Shown here one piece after another: positions 7,094 to 14,802 of a stretch of DNA of 17,214 bases. The translations under genes were made by a program, and so were the position numbers. Numbering within the stretch: the first letter of the stretch is position 1; each line of letters opens with the position of its first letter. The DNA is from Alistipes sp. (lineage in GTDB: Bacteria > Bacteroidota > Bacteroidia > Bacteroidales > Rikenellaceae), in NCBI GenBank assembly GCA_017561105.1, contig JAFZDR010000040.1, positions 1 to 17,214 on the forward strand, in the 5' to 3' direction. The notes beneath the pieces are model-generated. The model was not told the DNA's origin and made no database searches. It saw only the letters and a list, made by a program, of their open reading frames with translations.

Positions 7094-9016
7094 ATGGCGA
7101 AAAGTAGAAGAAATGTAAATATGCCACGCCCAAATATCATGTGGCTATGGAGTGCGATAACACTCGTTATAGTTGGATATTGGATATTCAACAACGAGGA
7201 GGTTGAGCCTGTTAAGAGTGATTGGGCGGCTGTGGAGCAGATGGTCTCGAATGGCGATGTCGAGCGCATTATGGTTGTAAATCGCGAGGAGGCTCGCGTA
7301 ATGCTCAAGGAGGGCAAGGCTGATAGCCTTCGCGAAAGCGATTTGCGTTATAAGCATATCCCAAAGACGGGTTATCAGTTCTTCTTTAATATCGGCTCGG
7401 TAGATTCGTTCAAGGCCGATTTAGAGGAGGTTGAGGCTCAGTCCGGTAATAAGGTTGTCCTCGCATTCGAAAATGAAAAACCTTGGTACGATTCGTGGCT
7501 TATGGGCTTGTTACCGTGGGTTGTGATGTTCGGCATCTGGTTCTTTATTATGCGCGGTATGTCCCGAGGTGGAGGTGCCGGCGGTGGCATTATGAATGTA
7601 GGCAAGGCTCGAGCTCAGGAGTTCGATCAGAGCGACCCTAACAAGCGCGTAACATTCAAGGATGTTGCAGGTTTGGAGGAGGCGAAGGTCGAGATTATGG
7701 AGATTGTGGACTTCTTGAAGAATGCCTCTAAATATCGCGAGCTTGGTGCGAAGATTCCGAAGGGTGCCTTGTTGGTAGGTCCTCCGGGAACAGGTAAAAC
7801 CTTGTTGGCAAAGGCTGTGGCAGGCGAGGCAAATGTGCCGTTCCTCTCGATTTCGGGTTCGGACTTTGTGGAGATGTTTGTGGGTGTCGGAGCTTCTCGA
7901 GTGCGAGATTTGTTCGATCAGGCAAAGCAGAAGGCTCCGTGCATCGTCTTTATCGACGAGATCGATGCTATCGGTCGTGCGCGTGGCAAGAATGCCGGTT
8001 TCTCGGGTAACGACGAGCGCGAGAATACTCTCAATCAGCTGCTTACAGAGATGGATGGTTTCCAGACCAACTCGGGCGTGATTATCCTTGCGGCGACAAA
8101 CCGTGCCGACATCTTGGATAAGGCGTTGATGCGTGCAGGTCGTTTCGATCGTCAGATTGAGGTGGGCTTGCCTGAGTTGAGCGAGCGCAGAGAGATCTTC
8201 GATGTGCACCTCCGCAAGTTGAAGTTGGATAAGGACCTTGATCGCGACTTCCTGGCAAAGCAGACTCCGGGATTCTCGGGTGCCGATATTGCAAATGTTT
8301 GTAACGAGGCAGCACTGATAGCTGCCCGCCACAATAAGGACTTCGTTGGCAAGGAGGATTTCCTTGCTGCAGTAGATAGAATTATCGGCGGTCTGGAGCG
8401 TAAGAATAAGGCTATCACTCCGCAAGAGAAGAAGACTATCGCCTACCACGAGGCGGGACACGCTACGGTATCGTGGTTGCTCGAGCATGCAAATCCGCTC
8501 GTAAAGGTTACGATTATTCCGCGCGGAAAGGCGTTGGGTGCAGCTTGGTATCTGCCCGAGGAGCGCCATATCACCACTCGCGAGCAGATGATGCATGAGT
8601 TGGCATCGCTTTTGGCGGGTCGTGTGTCGGAGGAGAAGTTCTTTGGTCACCTCTCGACCGGTGCGTTGAACGACTTGGAGCGCGTAACCAAGCAGTGCTA
8701 TGCAATGGTTGCATACTACGGCATGAGCGAGGAGGTTGGCTCGATGAGCTATTACGATTCGACAGGTCAGAGCGATATGGCATTCACAAAGCCATATTCG
8801 GAGCGTACAGCACAGCAGATTGACGACGAGGTGCGTGCCTTGATTGCGAAAGCCCGTGCTATGGCCGAGCAGATTATCGACGAGCACCGCGACGGCCTTA
8901 TCGAGTTGGCGGAGTTGCTCCTCGAGAGGGAGGTTGTCTTTACCGAGGATGTGGAGCGCATCTTTGGAAAGCGCGGCAACAAAGTTGAAGAGGAGAGACC
9001 CGTGGCTGAGGCCTAA
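7094..9016 (+). CDS. ftsH: ATP-dependent zinc metalloprotease FtsH
   Basis: A 640-residue membrane-anchored AAA+ protease that degrades damaged membrane proteins and selected cytoplasmic regulators. The order is: N-terminal membrane helix (about 15-32), periplasmic FtsH-ext domain (about 35-130), second helix (about 134-154), a glycine-rich linker, AAA domain with Walker A GPPGTGKT (229-236), Walker [12 protein letters not shown] and the second region of homology around [20 protein letters not shown], and then the M41 protease domain with the zinc site HEAGH (452-456) and the later ligand region [12 protein letters not shown]. All catalytic residues are present. The variant [12 protein letters not shown] after the zinc site is familiar from Bacteroidetes FtsH. 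The ATG at 7094 gives a basic N-terminus before the first helix; a second ATG ten codons in is possible. cdsA follows after 28 bases. Confidence 0.97.
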   Translation: MAKSRRNVNMPRPNIMWLWSAITLVIVGYWIFNNEEVEPVKSDWAAVEQMVSNGDVERIMVVNREEARVMLKEGKADSLRESDLRYKHIPKTGYQFFFNIGSVDSFKADLEEVEAQSGNKVVLAFENEKPWYDSWLMGLLPWVVMFGIWFFIMRGMSRGGGAGGGIMNVGKARAQEFDQSDPNKRVTFKDVAGLEEAKVEIMEIVDFLKNASKYRELGAKIPKGALLVGPPGTGKTLLAKAVAGEANVPFLSISGSDFVEMFVGVGASRVRDLFDQAKQKAPCIVFIDEIDAIGRARGKNAGFSGNDERENTLNQLLTEMDGFQTNSGVIILAATNRADILDKALMRAGRFDRQIEVGLPELSERREIFDVHLRKLKLDKDLDRDFLAKQTPGFSGADIANVCNEAALIAARHNKDFVGKEDFLAAVDRIIGGLERKNKAITPQEKKTIAYHEAGHATVSWLLEHANPLVKVTIIPRGKALGAAWYLPEERHITTREQMMHELASLLAGRVSEEKFFGHLSTGALNDLERVTKQCYAMVAYYGMSEEVGSMSYYDSTGQSDMAFTKPYSERTAQQIDDEVRALIAKARAMAEQIIDEHRDGLIELAELLLEREVVFTEDVERIFGKRGNKVEEERPVAEA

Positions 9017-9044
9017 TGTTTCGGAACTAAATTAACCTAAAATA

Positions 9045-9905
9045 ATGGAGAACAAGAAATTGAAAGAGTTGGCGGTGCGAACTGCAAGCGGAGTGGTAAT
9101 GTTGTTGCTCTTTATCGGTGCGCTCGTCTGGTCTAAGTGGAGTGCAGGAGCACTCTTTGCAGTGATACTCATTGGAGGATTGCTGGAGTTTTATCGTTTG
9201 TGCCGCAAGAAGGGCGTGCAGCCGATGAGCAGTGTCGGCGTTGCAACATCGCTCGCGATTTTCGCCTTGGCATTTGCCGTATTTTTGCAGTGGGGTAGCC
9301 CTGCAACCGAGACTACCGCTCGTGTTGTGTTGGGAGCACTCCTCTATACAATGTTGATTGTTCCGACAACATTTGTTTGCGAGTTGTGGCGTAAGAGTGC
9401 CACTCCGATTGCAAATATCGCAACCACATTTATGGGTATCATCTATGTGGCGTTGCCTATGGCAATGTTGCTCTATATCCCGCAGATGCTTGTCGGCAAG
9501 TGGTCGGCGTGGGCTATGTTGGCCTTTGTGTCGATTATCTGGATCAACGATATCTGCGCATACTTAGTAGGTGTGTCGATTGGCAAACATCGCCTTTGTG
9601 AGCGAATTTCGCCTAAAAAGTCGTGGGAGGGATTCTTCGGAGGCTTGATCGGAGCCGTCGGCTTTGCAGTGTTGTTTGGCCACCTCTTTGGCGGTAATCT
9701 CGTAGTTTGGGGAGGCCTCGGACTTGTGGCTGCTCTTGCAGGTGTGGCAGGTGATTTGATTGAGTCGCTGATTAAGCGCGAGGTCGATGTGAAGGACTCG
9801 GGCTCGATGATGCCGGGACACGGCGGATTTCTCGATCGCTTCGATGCCTTGTTCCTTGCAACGCCGTTTGCATTGTTCTATCTTATTGTGATGTCACTAT
9901 CGTAA
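9045..9905 (+). CDS. cdsA: Phosphatidate cytidylyltransferase (CDP-diacylglycerol synthase)
   Basis: A 286-residue inner-membrane enzyme that converts phosphatidic acid and CTP to CDP-diacylglycerol, the branch-point precursor of phospholipids. The CDS family signature occupies residues 241-267, with S241, the KR pair, VKDSGSMMPGHGG and the closing LDRFD in the expected spacing; SPKKSWEG earlier in the chain is also typical. About seven or eight hydrophobic helices precede it. It lies between ftsH (28 bases) and psd (21 bases) and supplies the substrate used by PssA, encoded at 15874 in this window. Confidence 0.96.
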   Translation: MENKKLKELAVRTASGVVMLLLFIGALVWSKWSAGALFAVILIGGLLEFYRLCRKKGVQPMSSVGVATSLAIFALAFAVFLQWGSPATETTARVVLGALLYTMLIVPTTFVCELWRKSATPIANIATTFMGIIYVALPMAMLLYIPQMLVGKWSAWAMLAFVSIIWINDICAYLVGVSIGKHRLCERISPKKSWEGFFGGLIGAVGFAVLFGHLFGGNLVVWGGLGLVAALAGVAGDLIESLIKREVDVKDSGSMMPGHGGFLDRFDALFLATPFALFYLIVMSLS

Positions 9906-9926
9906 AACTATAAAATTTGCCCTAAA

Positions 9927-10658
9927 ATGAAGATTAGTAGAGAAGGATTCAAGATTATTGCAGTGTCGGGAGTTGTGCTTTTGGCAGTGTGGTTTTTGAT
10001 ATTCTATATGCTTAAAGCGAATGATTTGCCTTGGCTTATTGCCTTGCTTTCGGCCTTGTTGTTGATATTCTGGTTCTTTATCATCTCGTTCTTCCGCGAT
10101 CCGCGTCGTGTTCGTATCCACGATGGCGACTTGGTATTCTCACCTTGCGACGGTCGTGTGGTTGTTACCGAGATTGTGAAGGAGGATGAATACTTCGAGG
10201 GAAAGGAGTGCATGCAGATCTCGATATTTATGTCGGTAACCAATGTGCACATCAACTGGTTCCCTGTGGGAGGTATTGTAAAGTATTTCAAGTATCACCC
10301 GGGCAAGTTCCTTGTGGCTTGGCATCCGAAGTCGTCAACCGACAACGAGCGCACCACCACAGTTGTAGAGACAAAGGAGGGTGTTGAGGTGTTGTTCCGC
10401 CAGATTGCGGGTGCGGTGGCACGACGAATTGTATCTTATGTAAAGGTCGATGAGCCTGCAGAGCAGAATACACCTTTCGGCTTCATTAAGTTTGGCTCGC
10501 GTATCGATATTCTCCTTCCGAAGGATGCAAAATTGCTCGTCGAGATTGGAGATAAGGTTGTAGGTACTCAGACCCCTATCGCCCGCATTGGTGGCGTTCA
10601 GGAGGTGTCGCTCGAGACTCCTGAGGAGGAGGCTCTCGAGGTGTCGGCAGAGCAGTAA
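9927..10658 (+). CDS. psd: Phosphatidylserine decarboxylase proenzyme
   Basis: A 243-residue Psd, the pyruvoyl-dependent enzyme that turns phosphatidylserine into phosphatidylethanolamine. Two N-terminal hydrophobic segments (about 10-30 and 34-55) precede FFRDPRR and the conserved SPCDGRVV. The histidine motif VTNVHINWFPVGG lies in the middle. The self-cleavage site is the FGS triplet: G190-S191 should split the chain into a large beta and a short alpha subunit carrying the pyruvoyl group made from Ser191. The compact length and FGS instead of LGST match the short, archaeal/Bacteroidetes-type Psd. The chain ends in an acidic tail rich in glutamate. It is co-transcribed with cdsA; pssA, which makes its substrate, is in a different transcription unit here. 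Confidence 0.96.
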   Translation: MKISREGFKIIAVSGVVLLAVWFLIFYMLKANDLPWLIALLSALLLIFWFFIISFFRDPRRVRIHDGDLVFSPCDGRVVVTEIVKEDEYFEGKECMQISIFMSVTNVHINWFPVGGIVKYFKYHPGKFLVAWHPKSSTDNERTTTVVETKEGVEVLFRQIAGAVARRIVSYVKVDEPAEQNTPFGFIKFGSRIDILLPKDAKLLVEIGDKVVGTQTPIARIGGVQEVSLETPEEEALEVSAEQ

Positions 10659-10687
10659 AAAGAGAGTAAAAAGAAATTTTGTAACCG

Positions 10688-11812
10688 ATGTCGAATAACC
10701 AGTATAATAATATTACTTTGCAGACCTTCCTGCGATGGGTTATGGGATTATCCCTTGCCGTTGCTGTGGGTTTTGTGTTGTGGTACTTCCGCGAAGTAGT
10801 TGTCTACATCCTTGTTTCGGCGGTGTTGGCAATCGTGGGACGACCACTTGTCGGCTTGTTGTGCAAGATCCGAATTAAGAGATTTACTGTGCCTCGTTGG
10901 CTCTCGGCTGCCATAACGCTGATATTGTTGTGGCTGATTATCGGCGGTCTTTTATCGCTTGTTGTACCACTTATTGCGGGTAAGATATACGAGCTCTCGT
11001 CGTTGGATCTCCGTTCGGCATTGGAGGGCGTAGAGGAGCCTTTGGCAAAGTTGCAGAACTATATTTCGACAATCTTTGTATTGCCTGAAACCCACTTCTC
11101 AATCTCGGAGGTGATAGTTTCAACTTTGCGCCAATTCCTCAATTACAACACTGTAAACTCGGTAGTGTCGTCGATTATAAATACCGGAATGTCGGCCGTG
11201 ATAGTTATCTTCTCGGTGTCGTTCATTACATTCTTCTTCCTGAAGGAGGATGGTCTGTTCTCGAATATGGTGTCGGCGATATTCCCGGATAAATACGGCG
11301 AGAATGTGCATCGCGCTATCGACAAGGTATCGGTACTCTTGTCGCGCTACTTTACGGGCTTGCTCACCGAGAGCCTTATAATCTCTACTATTATTGCTGT
11401 TGTATTGTTGCTGTTTGGTATGCAACTTGAGAATGCATGCTTTATAGCGGTGATTATGGGTATGCTCAATGTTATTCCGTATGCAGGACCTGCGGTAGGT
11501 GTCTTGGTCTCGATGTTTATAGGTATTGTGTCGCCAATCGATGGTTGCACCATATCCTATACATTGGCGGTTATTATGGGCACTATCTGCGTTGTGAAGG
11601 GCGTAGATGATTTTGTGCTCCAGCCAACCATCTACTCGTCGAAGGTGTCGGCACATCCGTTGGAAATATTTATCGTTATCCTTATGGCCGGCTCGGTAGG
11701 CGGCATTGTTGGATTGCTTGTAGCTGTGCCGTCATATACAGTTTTGCGCGTATTTGCCAAGGAGTTTTTCTCGGAGGTGTCGTTGGTGCGTAAGTTAACC
11801 AAGGAGATTTAG
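10688..11812 (+). CDS. AI-2E family (PerM/TqsA-type) transporter
   Basis: A 374-residue multi-pass inner-membrane protein of the AI-2E transporter/UPF0118 family. Hydrophobic segments lie near the N-terminus (about 14-57 and 70-98), then comes an amphipathic region around residues 100-150, and the family core in the C-terminal half: FFLKEDGLFSNM, the glycine/proline-rich MGMLNVIPYAGPAVGVLVS and the ending part with DDFVLQPTIYSSKV followed by HPLEIFIVILMAGS. Members have been linked to autoinducer-2 export, sodium/proton exchange or general permease activity, so the substrate stays open. It follows psd by 29 bases, and its TAG stop abuts the next start. Confidence 0.92.
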   Translation: MSNNQYNNITLQTFLRWVMGLSLAVAVGFVLWYFREVVVYILVSAVLAIVGRPLVGLLCKIRIKRFTVPRWLSAAITLILLWLIIGGLLSLVVPLIAGKIYELSSLDLRSALEGVEEPLAKLQNYISTIFVLPETHFSISEVIVSTLRQFLNYNTVNSVVSSIINTGMSAVIVIFSVSFITFFFLKEDGLFSNMVSAIFPDKYGENVHRAIDKVSVLLSRYFTGLLTESLIISTIIAVVLLLFGMQLENACFIAVIMGMLNVIPYAGPAVGVLVSMFIGIVSPIDGCTISYTLAVIMGTICVVKGVDDFVLQPTIYSSKVSAHPLEIFIVILMAGSVGGIVGLLVAVPSYTVLRVFAKEFFSEVSLVRKLTKEI

Positions 11813-11814
11813 TG

Positions 11815-12177
11815 ATGTTAGTTGTCGAGGGTGAGGTTATCGGAGGTAATCGGTTGGGTCGCAAATTGGGCTTCCCGACTGCAAATATCGCGTTGAGGGA
11901 TGATCTCAATGTTGAGAATGGCGTCTATGTCTCGAAGGTCTTTGTCGAGGGCGTAGAGTATGGCGCAATGACCAATGTCGGTATTCGTCCTTCGGTTGAT
12001 GGCTCGAAACGACTCCTCGAAACACATCTTTTCGGCTTTGAAGGTCTGCTCTATGGCCTGATATTGCGAGTTGAGTTGCTCGAAAAAATTCGCGACGAGA
12101 AGCGTTTTTCGTCGGTGGAGGAGCTCAAAGAGCAGATAGCGAAGGATAGAGAAATAGTAAAATCAAGATTAAAATGA
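11815..12177 (+). CDS. Stand-alone riboflavin kinase domain (RibF C-terminal half only)
   Basis: A 120-residue flavokinase-type protein expected to phosphorylate riboflavin to FMN. Visible family motifs are GEVIGGNRLGRKLGFPTANI (6-25, with the nucleotide/metal-binding PTAN at 21-24), NGVY (35-38), NVGIRPS, the catalytic glutamate in ETHLF (E69) and IRDEKRFSS followed by LKEQIAKD. In most bacteria this domain is the C-terminal half of bifunctional RibF (about 310 residues), after an FMN adenylyltransferase domain that makes FAD. Here nothing of that first domain exists: the transporter gene ends two bases before the ATG at 11815. A GTG at 11812 overlapping that stop is an alternative start, adding one residue. 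The next gene overlaps by four bases (ATGA). FAD synthesis must be encoded elsewhere. Confidence 0.88.
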   Translation: MLVVEGEVIGGNRLGRKLGFPTANIALRDDLNVENGVYVSKVFVEGVEYGAMTNVGIRPSVDGSKRLLETHLFGFEGLLYGLILRVELLEKIRDEKRFSSVEELKEQIAKDREIVKSRLK

Positions 12178-12770
12178 AGAATATCTTAATTGTCGCGCCT
12201 ACATCGCGCGAGAACAAGAATATACGCCTTGCCATCGAGCGCAAGGGCGAGCAGTTGAAGAATCGTTATACCGTGGCATATAGCGGTATCGGTAAGGCTG
12301 CAGCTGCGGCTACCATTATGCGCGAGTTGTTGCAGGCCGAGAAGCTATACGACCTCGTGGCGGTGATTGGTTATGCGGCCGGTTCGCTCGGCTTCAAGCA
12401 GGGCGAGGTTGTAGTGCCAAGTAGAGTACAGTATCACGATGCCGATATTCCGGAGGGCTTTATTCCCGAGATTACCGACCCGCGCAATCTGCTCGGTAAC
12501 GAGGATATCACCGTCTTTACCGGCGACTCGTTCGTAAATGCTCGCTCTGTAGCGGAGATTAAGGCTCGTTTTGGCGTAGAAAAGGCAATTTTCGATATGG
12601 AGATAGGTGCTATTGCCATCGCCTGCGAAATGGCGGGCAATGTGCCTGTTTTGGCGGTAAAGGTTATCTCTGATGTGCCCGAGGATGGTCATACCGAGTT
12701 ATCGTATGAGGAGTTCGCAAATACTTGGGTTGATTTTTCGCCGATCCTTGACAAAGTAGAGAATTTCTAA
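12174..12770 (+). CDS. MTA/SAH nucleosidase-like enzyme (nucleoside phosphorylase superfamily)
   Basis: A 198-residue member of the PNP/UDP phosphorylase fold. The pattern YHDADI (87-92) resembles the HHDVDV of MTA/SAH nucleosidases, and DMEIGAIAIACEMA (141-154) with E143 corresponds to the substrate-ribose glutamate. ISDVPEDG places the catalytic aspartate at D167. Such enzymes cleave adenine from methylthioadenosine or S-adenosylhomocysteine; related ones hydrolyse futalosine (MqnB) in an alternative menaquinone route. The protein is shorter than typical MTAN (about 230), and GYAAGSLG replaces the usual GSAGGL-type loop, so substrate specificity is uncertain. It is translationally coupled to the riboflavin kinase by a 4-base overlap. 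Confidence 0.8.
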   Translation: MKNILIVAPTSRENKNIRLAIERKGEQLKNRYTVAYSGIGKAAAAATIMRELLQAEKLYDLVAVIGYAAGSLGFKQGEVVVPSRVQYHDADIPEGFIPEITDPRNLLGNEDITVFTGDSFVNARSVAEIKARFGVEKAIFDMEIGAIAIACEMAGNVPVLAVKVISDVPEDGHTELSYEEFANTWVDFSPILDKVENF

Positions 12771-12782
12771 TCGCTCCGTGCC

Positions 12783-13295
12783 GTGAAGCGCATAGGAGTC
12801 ATATCGGATACGCACGGCACCTTCGACGAGGTGCTGCGTGATTTTTTACGCGATGTGGATGAGATTTGGCACGCCGGCGATATCGGCTCGATAGAGTTGG
12901 CGGATGAGATTGCCAAGTTCAAGCCACTGCGTGCCGTATATGGCAATATCGATGGTGGCGATACTCGATATGCCTATCAGCCGTTTGCCTTCTTTCGTGT
13001 CGAAGATGTTGATGTGTTGATGACCCATATCGGCGGTTATCCGCGTCACTATTCGCCACAGGCATTGGCAAAGATACAGTCTGCACACCCTAAAATCTTC
13101 GTGGCGGGCCATTCGCATATTCTGCGTGTGGAGTACGATAAAATCTACGATTTGTTACATATAAACCCCGGTGCAGCGGGTTGTTATGGTTTCCATAAGG
13201 TGCGTACGGCCTTGCGTTTTACCATCGACGGCGAAACTATCAAGGATATGGAGCTGGGTGAGTGGCCGAGAGCCGGACATAAAGTCCAATTCTAA
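12783..13295 (+). CDS. YfcE-type metallophosphoesterase
   Basis: A 170-residue calcineurin-like phosphoesterase of the YfcE/MJ0936 group, a small phosphodiesterase using two metal ions. All metal-binding blocks are present: D9 and H11 (SDTHG), D33 (HAGDIG), N55 (YGNID), H82 (MTHIGG) and the GHSH motif with H110 and H112. The natural substrate of the group is not settled. The start is a GTG at 12783, 12 bases after the nucleosidase stop; no in-frame ATG would keep the SDTH motif. It is the last gene of the operon, which ends at the terminator at 13304-13345. Confidence 0.92.
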   Translation: MKRIGVISDTHGTFDEVLRDFLRDVDEIWHAGDIGSIELADEIAKFKPLRAVYGNIDGGDTRYAYQPFAFFRVEDVDVLMTHIGGYPRHYSPQALAKIQSAHPKIFVAGHSHILRVEYDKIYDLLHINPGAAGCYGFHKVRTALRFTIDGETIKDMELGEWPRAGHKVQF

Positions 13296-13303
13296 AATAG
13301 CAG

Positions 13304-13345
13304 GAAGTAAAAAAAGAGCCTCAACCGAGGCTCTTTTTTTACTTC
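13304..13345. terminator. Bidirectional intrinsic terminator between convergent genes
   Basis: GAAGTAAAAAAAGAGCCTC (13304-13322) and its exact reverse complement (13327-13345) enclose the loop AACC: a perfect 19-bp stem. Seven A on one side and seven T on the other serve as the U-tract for each direction. It ends the plus-strand operon and the minus-strand acyltransferase transcript; the acyltransferase stop codon (13339-13341) lies inside it. Confidence 0.95.
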
Positions 13346-14700
13346 AAAAGGTTGTCCAATCTGTTGTAGATGCTTGTGCGGAGGTCGCGCAACTTGTTGA
13401 TGGTTGGGCGGTTGCTACGCTTAACATATCTGCAGGTTCCGACAAATCTCCAGAATAGACGCATATAGTTCCAAGCCAAGACAAACATGAATGGGAATGC
13501 TACAACATAACCGAGAGCCCACCAGAAACCTGCGAATACCCACAAGAGGATCATTGGCAGAATAAGACAGATAGGAACCGATACGAATACGCTCACGCCC
13601 ACATGGAACGAAGAGTGGAACATCTGATCCTTGATCCATGCCTTAAGGAAGATCTTCGGGATGAGGAATAGCAAGCCTGTAGGGATGATTGAGATGATAA
13701 ACAATGGCAACAGCAAGAGCAACCACAAACCTCGCAGAATAGCCATAGGCAACTTGTGATTACGGATGAAGAGCCAGTCGCGAATCTTCAAATCCTTCAA
13801 ACCCTTCTTGAGGAGAGCGGTATCCTCATAGATCTTATTCATCTCCTCCGGGTGCTCCTTGTGAGCGGCATCCAATGCCGAAACGAGCTTCTGGTCAGAG
13901 AGAAGTCGCGATGGGAGATAGTTGAACTTGTAGCCGTGCTCGATTGCATACTTGCGACCGTAACCTGTCTCGCGGAGGAAGTCGATCTGGTCGTAGTGCT
14001 CCAGGTCTTCGATATTCAACATCAACTCCTTAATCTTCTCGCGAACGATGTCGTTAATCTCCAACATTGTGGCGCGAGGCTCCTCCTTATACTTCTCGTA
14101 GTATGGCTTAAGCGAGATTGGCTCGCCGAAGCGGATAAGCATGTCGGTACGGGCGTGGAAGTAGTTAGAGTAGTGGTTTGCCGAAGGCAAAATCATTACA
14201 TCGTGCTCGAAATTGAGCTTCTCTGCCGCCTCGAATGCGATTTTGAGATAACCAATCTTGAACGATCCGAGCCAACGCTTGTCCTGATGTCCGGCCTCCG
14301 GATACATCATCAAGGTCTCGCCGTCGCAGAGTGCATTGCTCGACGCATCCATCATATCCTTATTCTTCGACACTGCCGAATAGCCCTCGTGGCTCATACG
14401 ATATGCTGGGAGCATACCGATTTTGCGCAAGAATGCTCCGGCAACCGGATTCTTAAACACATTCGCGCGAGCGATGAAGTTCATACGGCGATCGGTGAGG
14501 TTGAGCACCACGCTCAACGGGTCGTTAAGACAATTCTGGTGATTGGAAACCACAATACAAGGAGTACCGTTTACAGGTACATTCTCGATACCTACCATGT
14601 GCTCCTTGCGGAAATATAGCCCAGAGTTCACAAATTGCAAGTAGTAGCGAAAAGCCTTCAAAAGAAGGTTGTGATCTCTTGGTTTTAACTCTCTTCTCAT
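13339..14700 (-). CDS. PlsC-type glycerolipid acyltransferase with C-terminal membrane domain
   Basis: A 453-residue protein with an N-terminal LPLAT/PlsC domain (about 25-230). The catalytic block reads SNHQNCLNDP with H54 and D60, five residues apart rather than the usual four (HX5D instead of HX4D). The second block is YPEAG (133-137) where EGT/EGxS normally stands, and FGEPI is the substrate-side block. A hydrophilic middle region follows, then hydrophobic segments at about 322-350, 368-391 and 393-412 and a basic tail. It resembles acyltransferases that acylate glycerol-phosphate or related lipid acceptors; the acceptor and whether it is the main PlsC cannot be told. It has its own promoter (14726-14755) and converges on the metallophosphoesterase gene. 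Confidence 0.88.
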   Translation of the reverse strand: MRRELKPRDHNLLLKAFRYYLQFVNSGLYFRKEHMVGIENVPVNGTPCIVVSNHQNCLNDPLSVVLNLTDRRMNFIARANVFKNPVAGAFLRKIGMLPAYRMSHEGYSAVSKNKDMMDASSNALCDGETLMMYPEAGHQDKRWLGSFKIGYLKIAFEAAEKLNFEHDVMILPSANHYSNYFHARTDMLIRFGEPISLKPYYEKYKEEPRATMLEINDIVREKIKELMLNIEDLEHYDQIDFLRETGYGRKYAIEHGYKFNYLPSRLLSDQKLVSALDAAHKEHPEEMNKIYEDTALLKKGLKDLKIRDWLFIRNHKLPMAILRGLWLLLLLPLFIISIIPTGLLFLIPKIFLKAWIKDQMFHSSFHVGVSVFVSVPICLILPMILLWVFAGFWWALGYVVAFPFMFVLAWNYMRLFWRFVGTCRYVKRSNRPTINKLRDLRTSIYNRLDNLLK

Positions 14701-14725
14701 ATATATAAATTTAGGTTTTCAGTCG

Positions 14726-14755
14726 CAAATATAACCAAATAATTCAACTCGGCAA
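14726..14755 (-). promoter_or_regulatory. Promoter of the acyltransferase gene
   Basis: On the minus strand TATATTTG (14733-14726) is an exact -7 element and TTG (14755-14753) lies 19 bases upstream as the -33 element. The start codon at 14700 is 25 bases past the -7 element, which supports that start. Confidence 0.7.
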
Positions 14756-14762
14756 TAAAAGT

Positions 14763-14792
14763 GCCATATTTTGGGTATAAATACCTAATGGC
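14763..14792 (-). terminator. Possible terminator downstream of oxyR
   Basis: GCCAT (14763-14767) pairs with ATGGC (14788-14792), and inside it GGTAT (14774-14778) pairs with ATACC (14781-14785). On the minus strand the hairpin is followed by ACTTTTATT, a weak U-tract, 11 bases after the oxyR stop. The helix has an internal loop, so strength is doubtful. On the plus strand it is followed by four T. Confidence 0.4.
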
Positions 14793-14802
14793 TTTTACAC
14801 CG

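Noticed and set aside
7511..8887. A 458-codon open frame on the minus strand inside ftsH
   Set aside because: It lies wholly opposite a fully conserved FtsH; its product is rich in Leu, Cys, His and Arg without recognisable motifs. It is a product of codon bias in the real gene.
11700..11815. A possible FMN riboswitch before the riboflavin kinase gene
   Set aside because: The upstream bases are coding sequence of the transporter, and none of the conserved FMN-element patterns is visible.
13756..14619. A 287-codon plus-strand open frame across the acyltransferase gene
   Set aside because: The minus-strand frame has the PlsC motifs, a promoter and a terminator; the plus-strand product is a Leu/Val/Ile-rich shadow.
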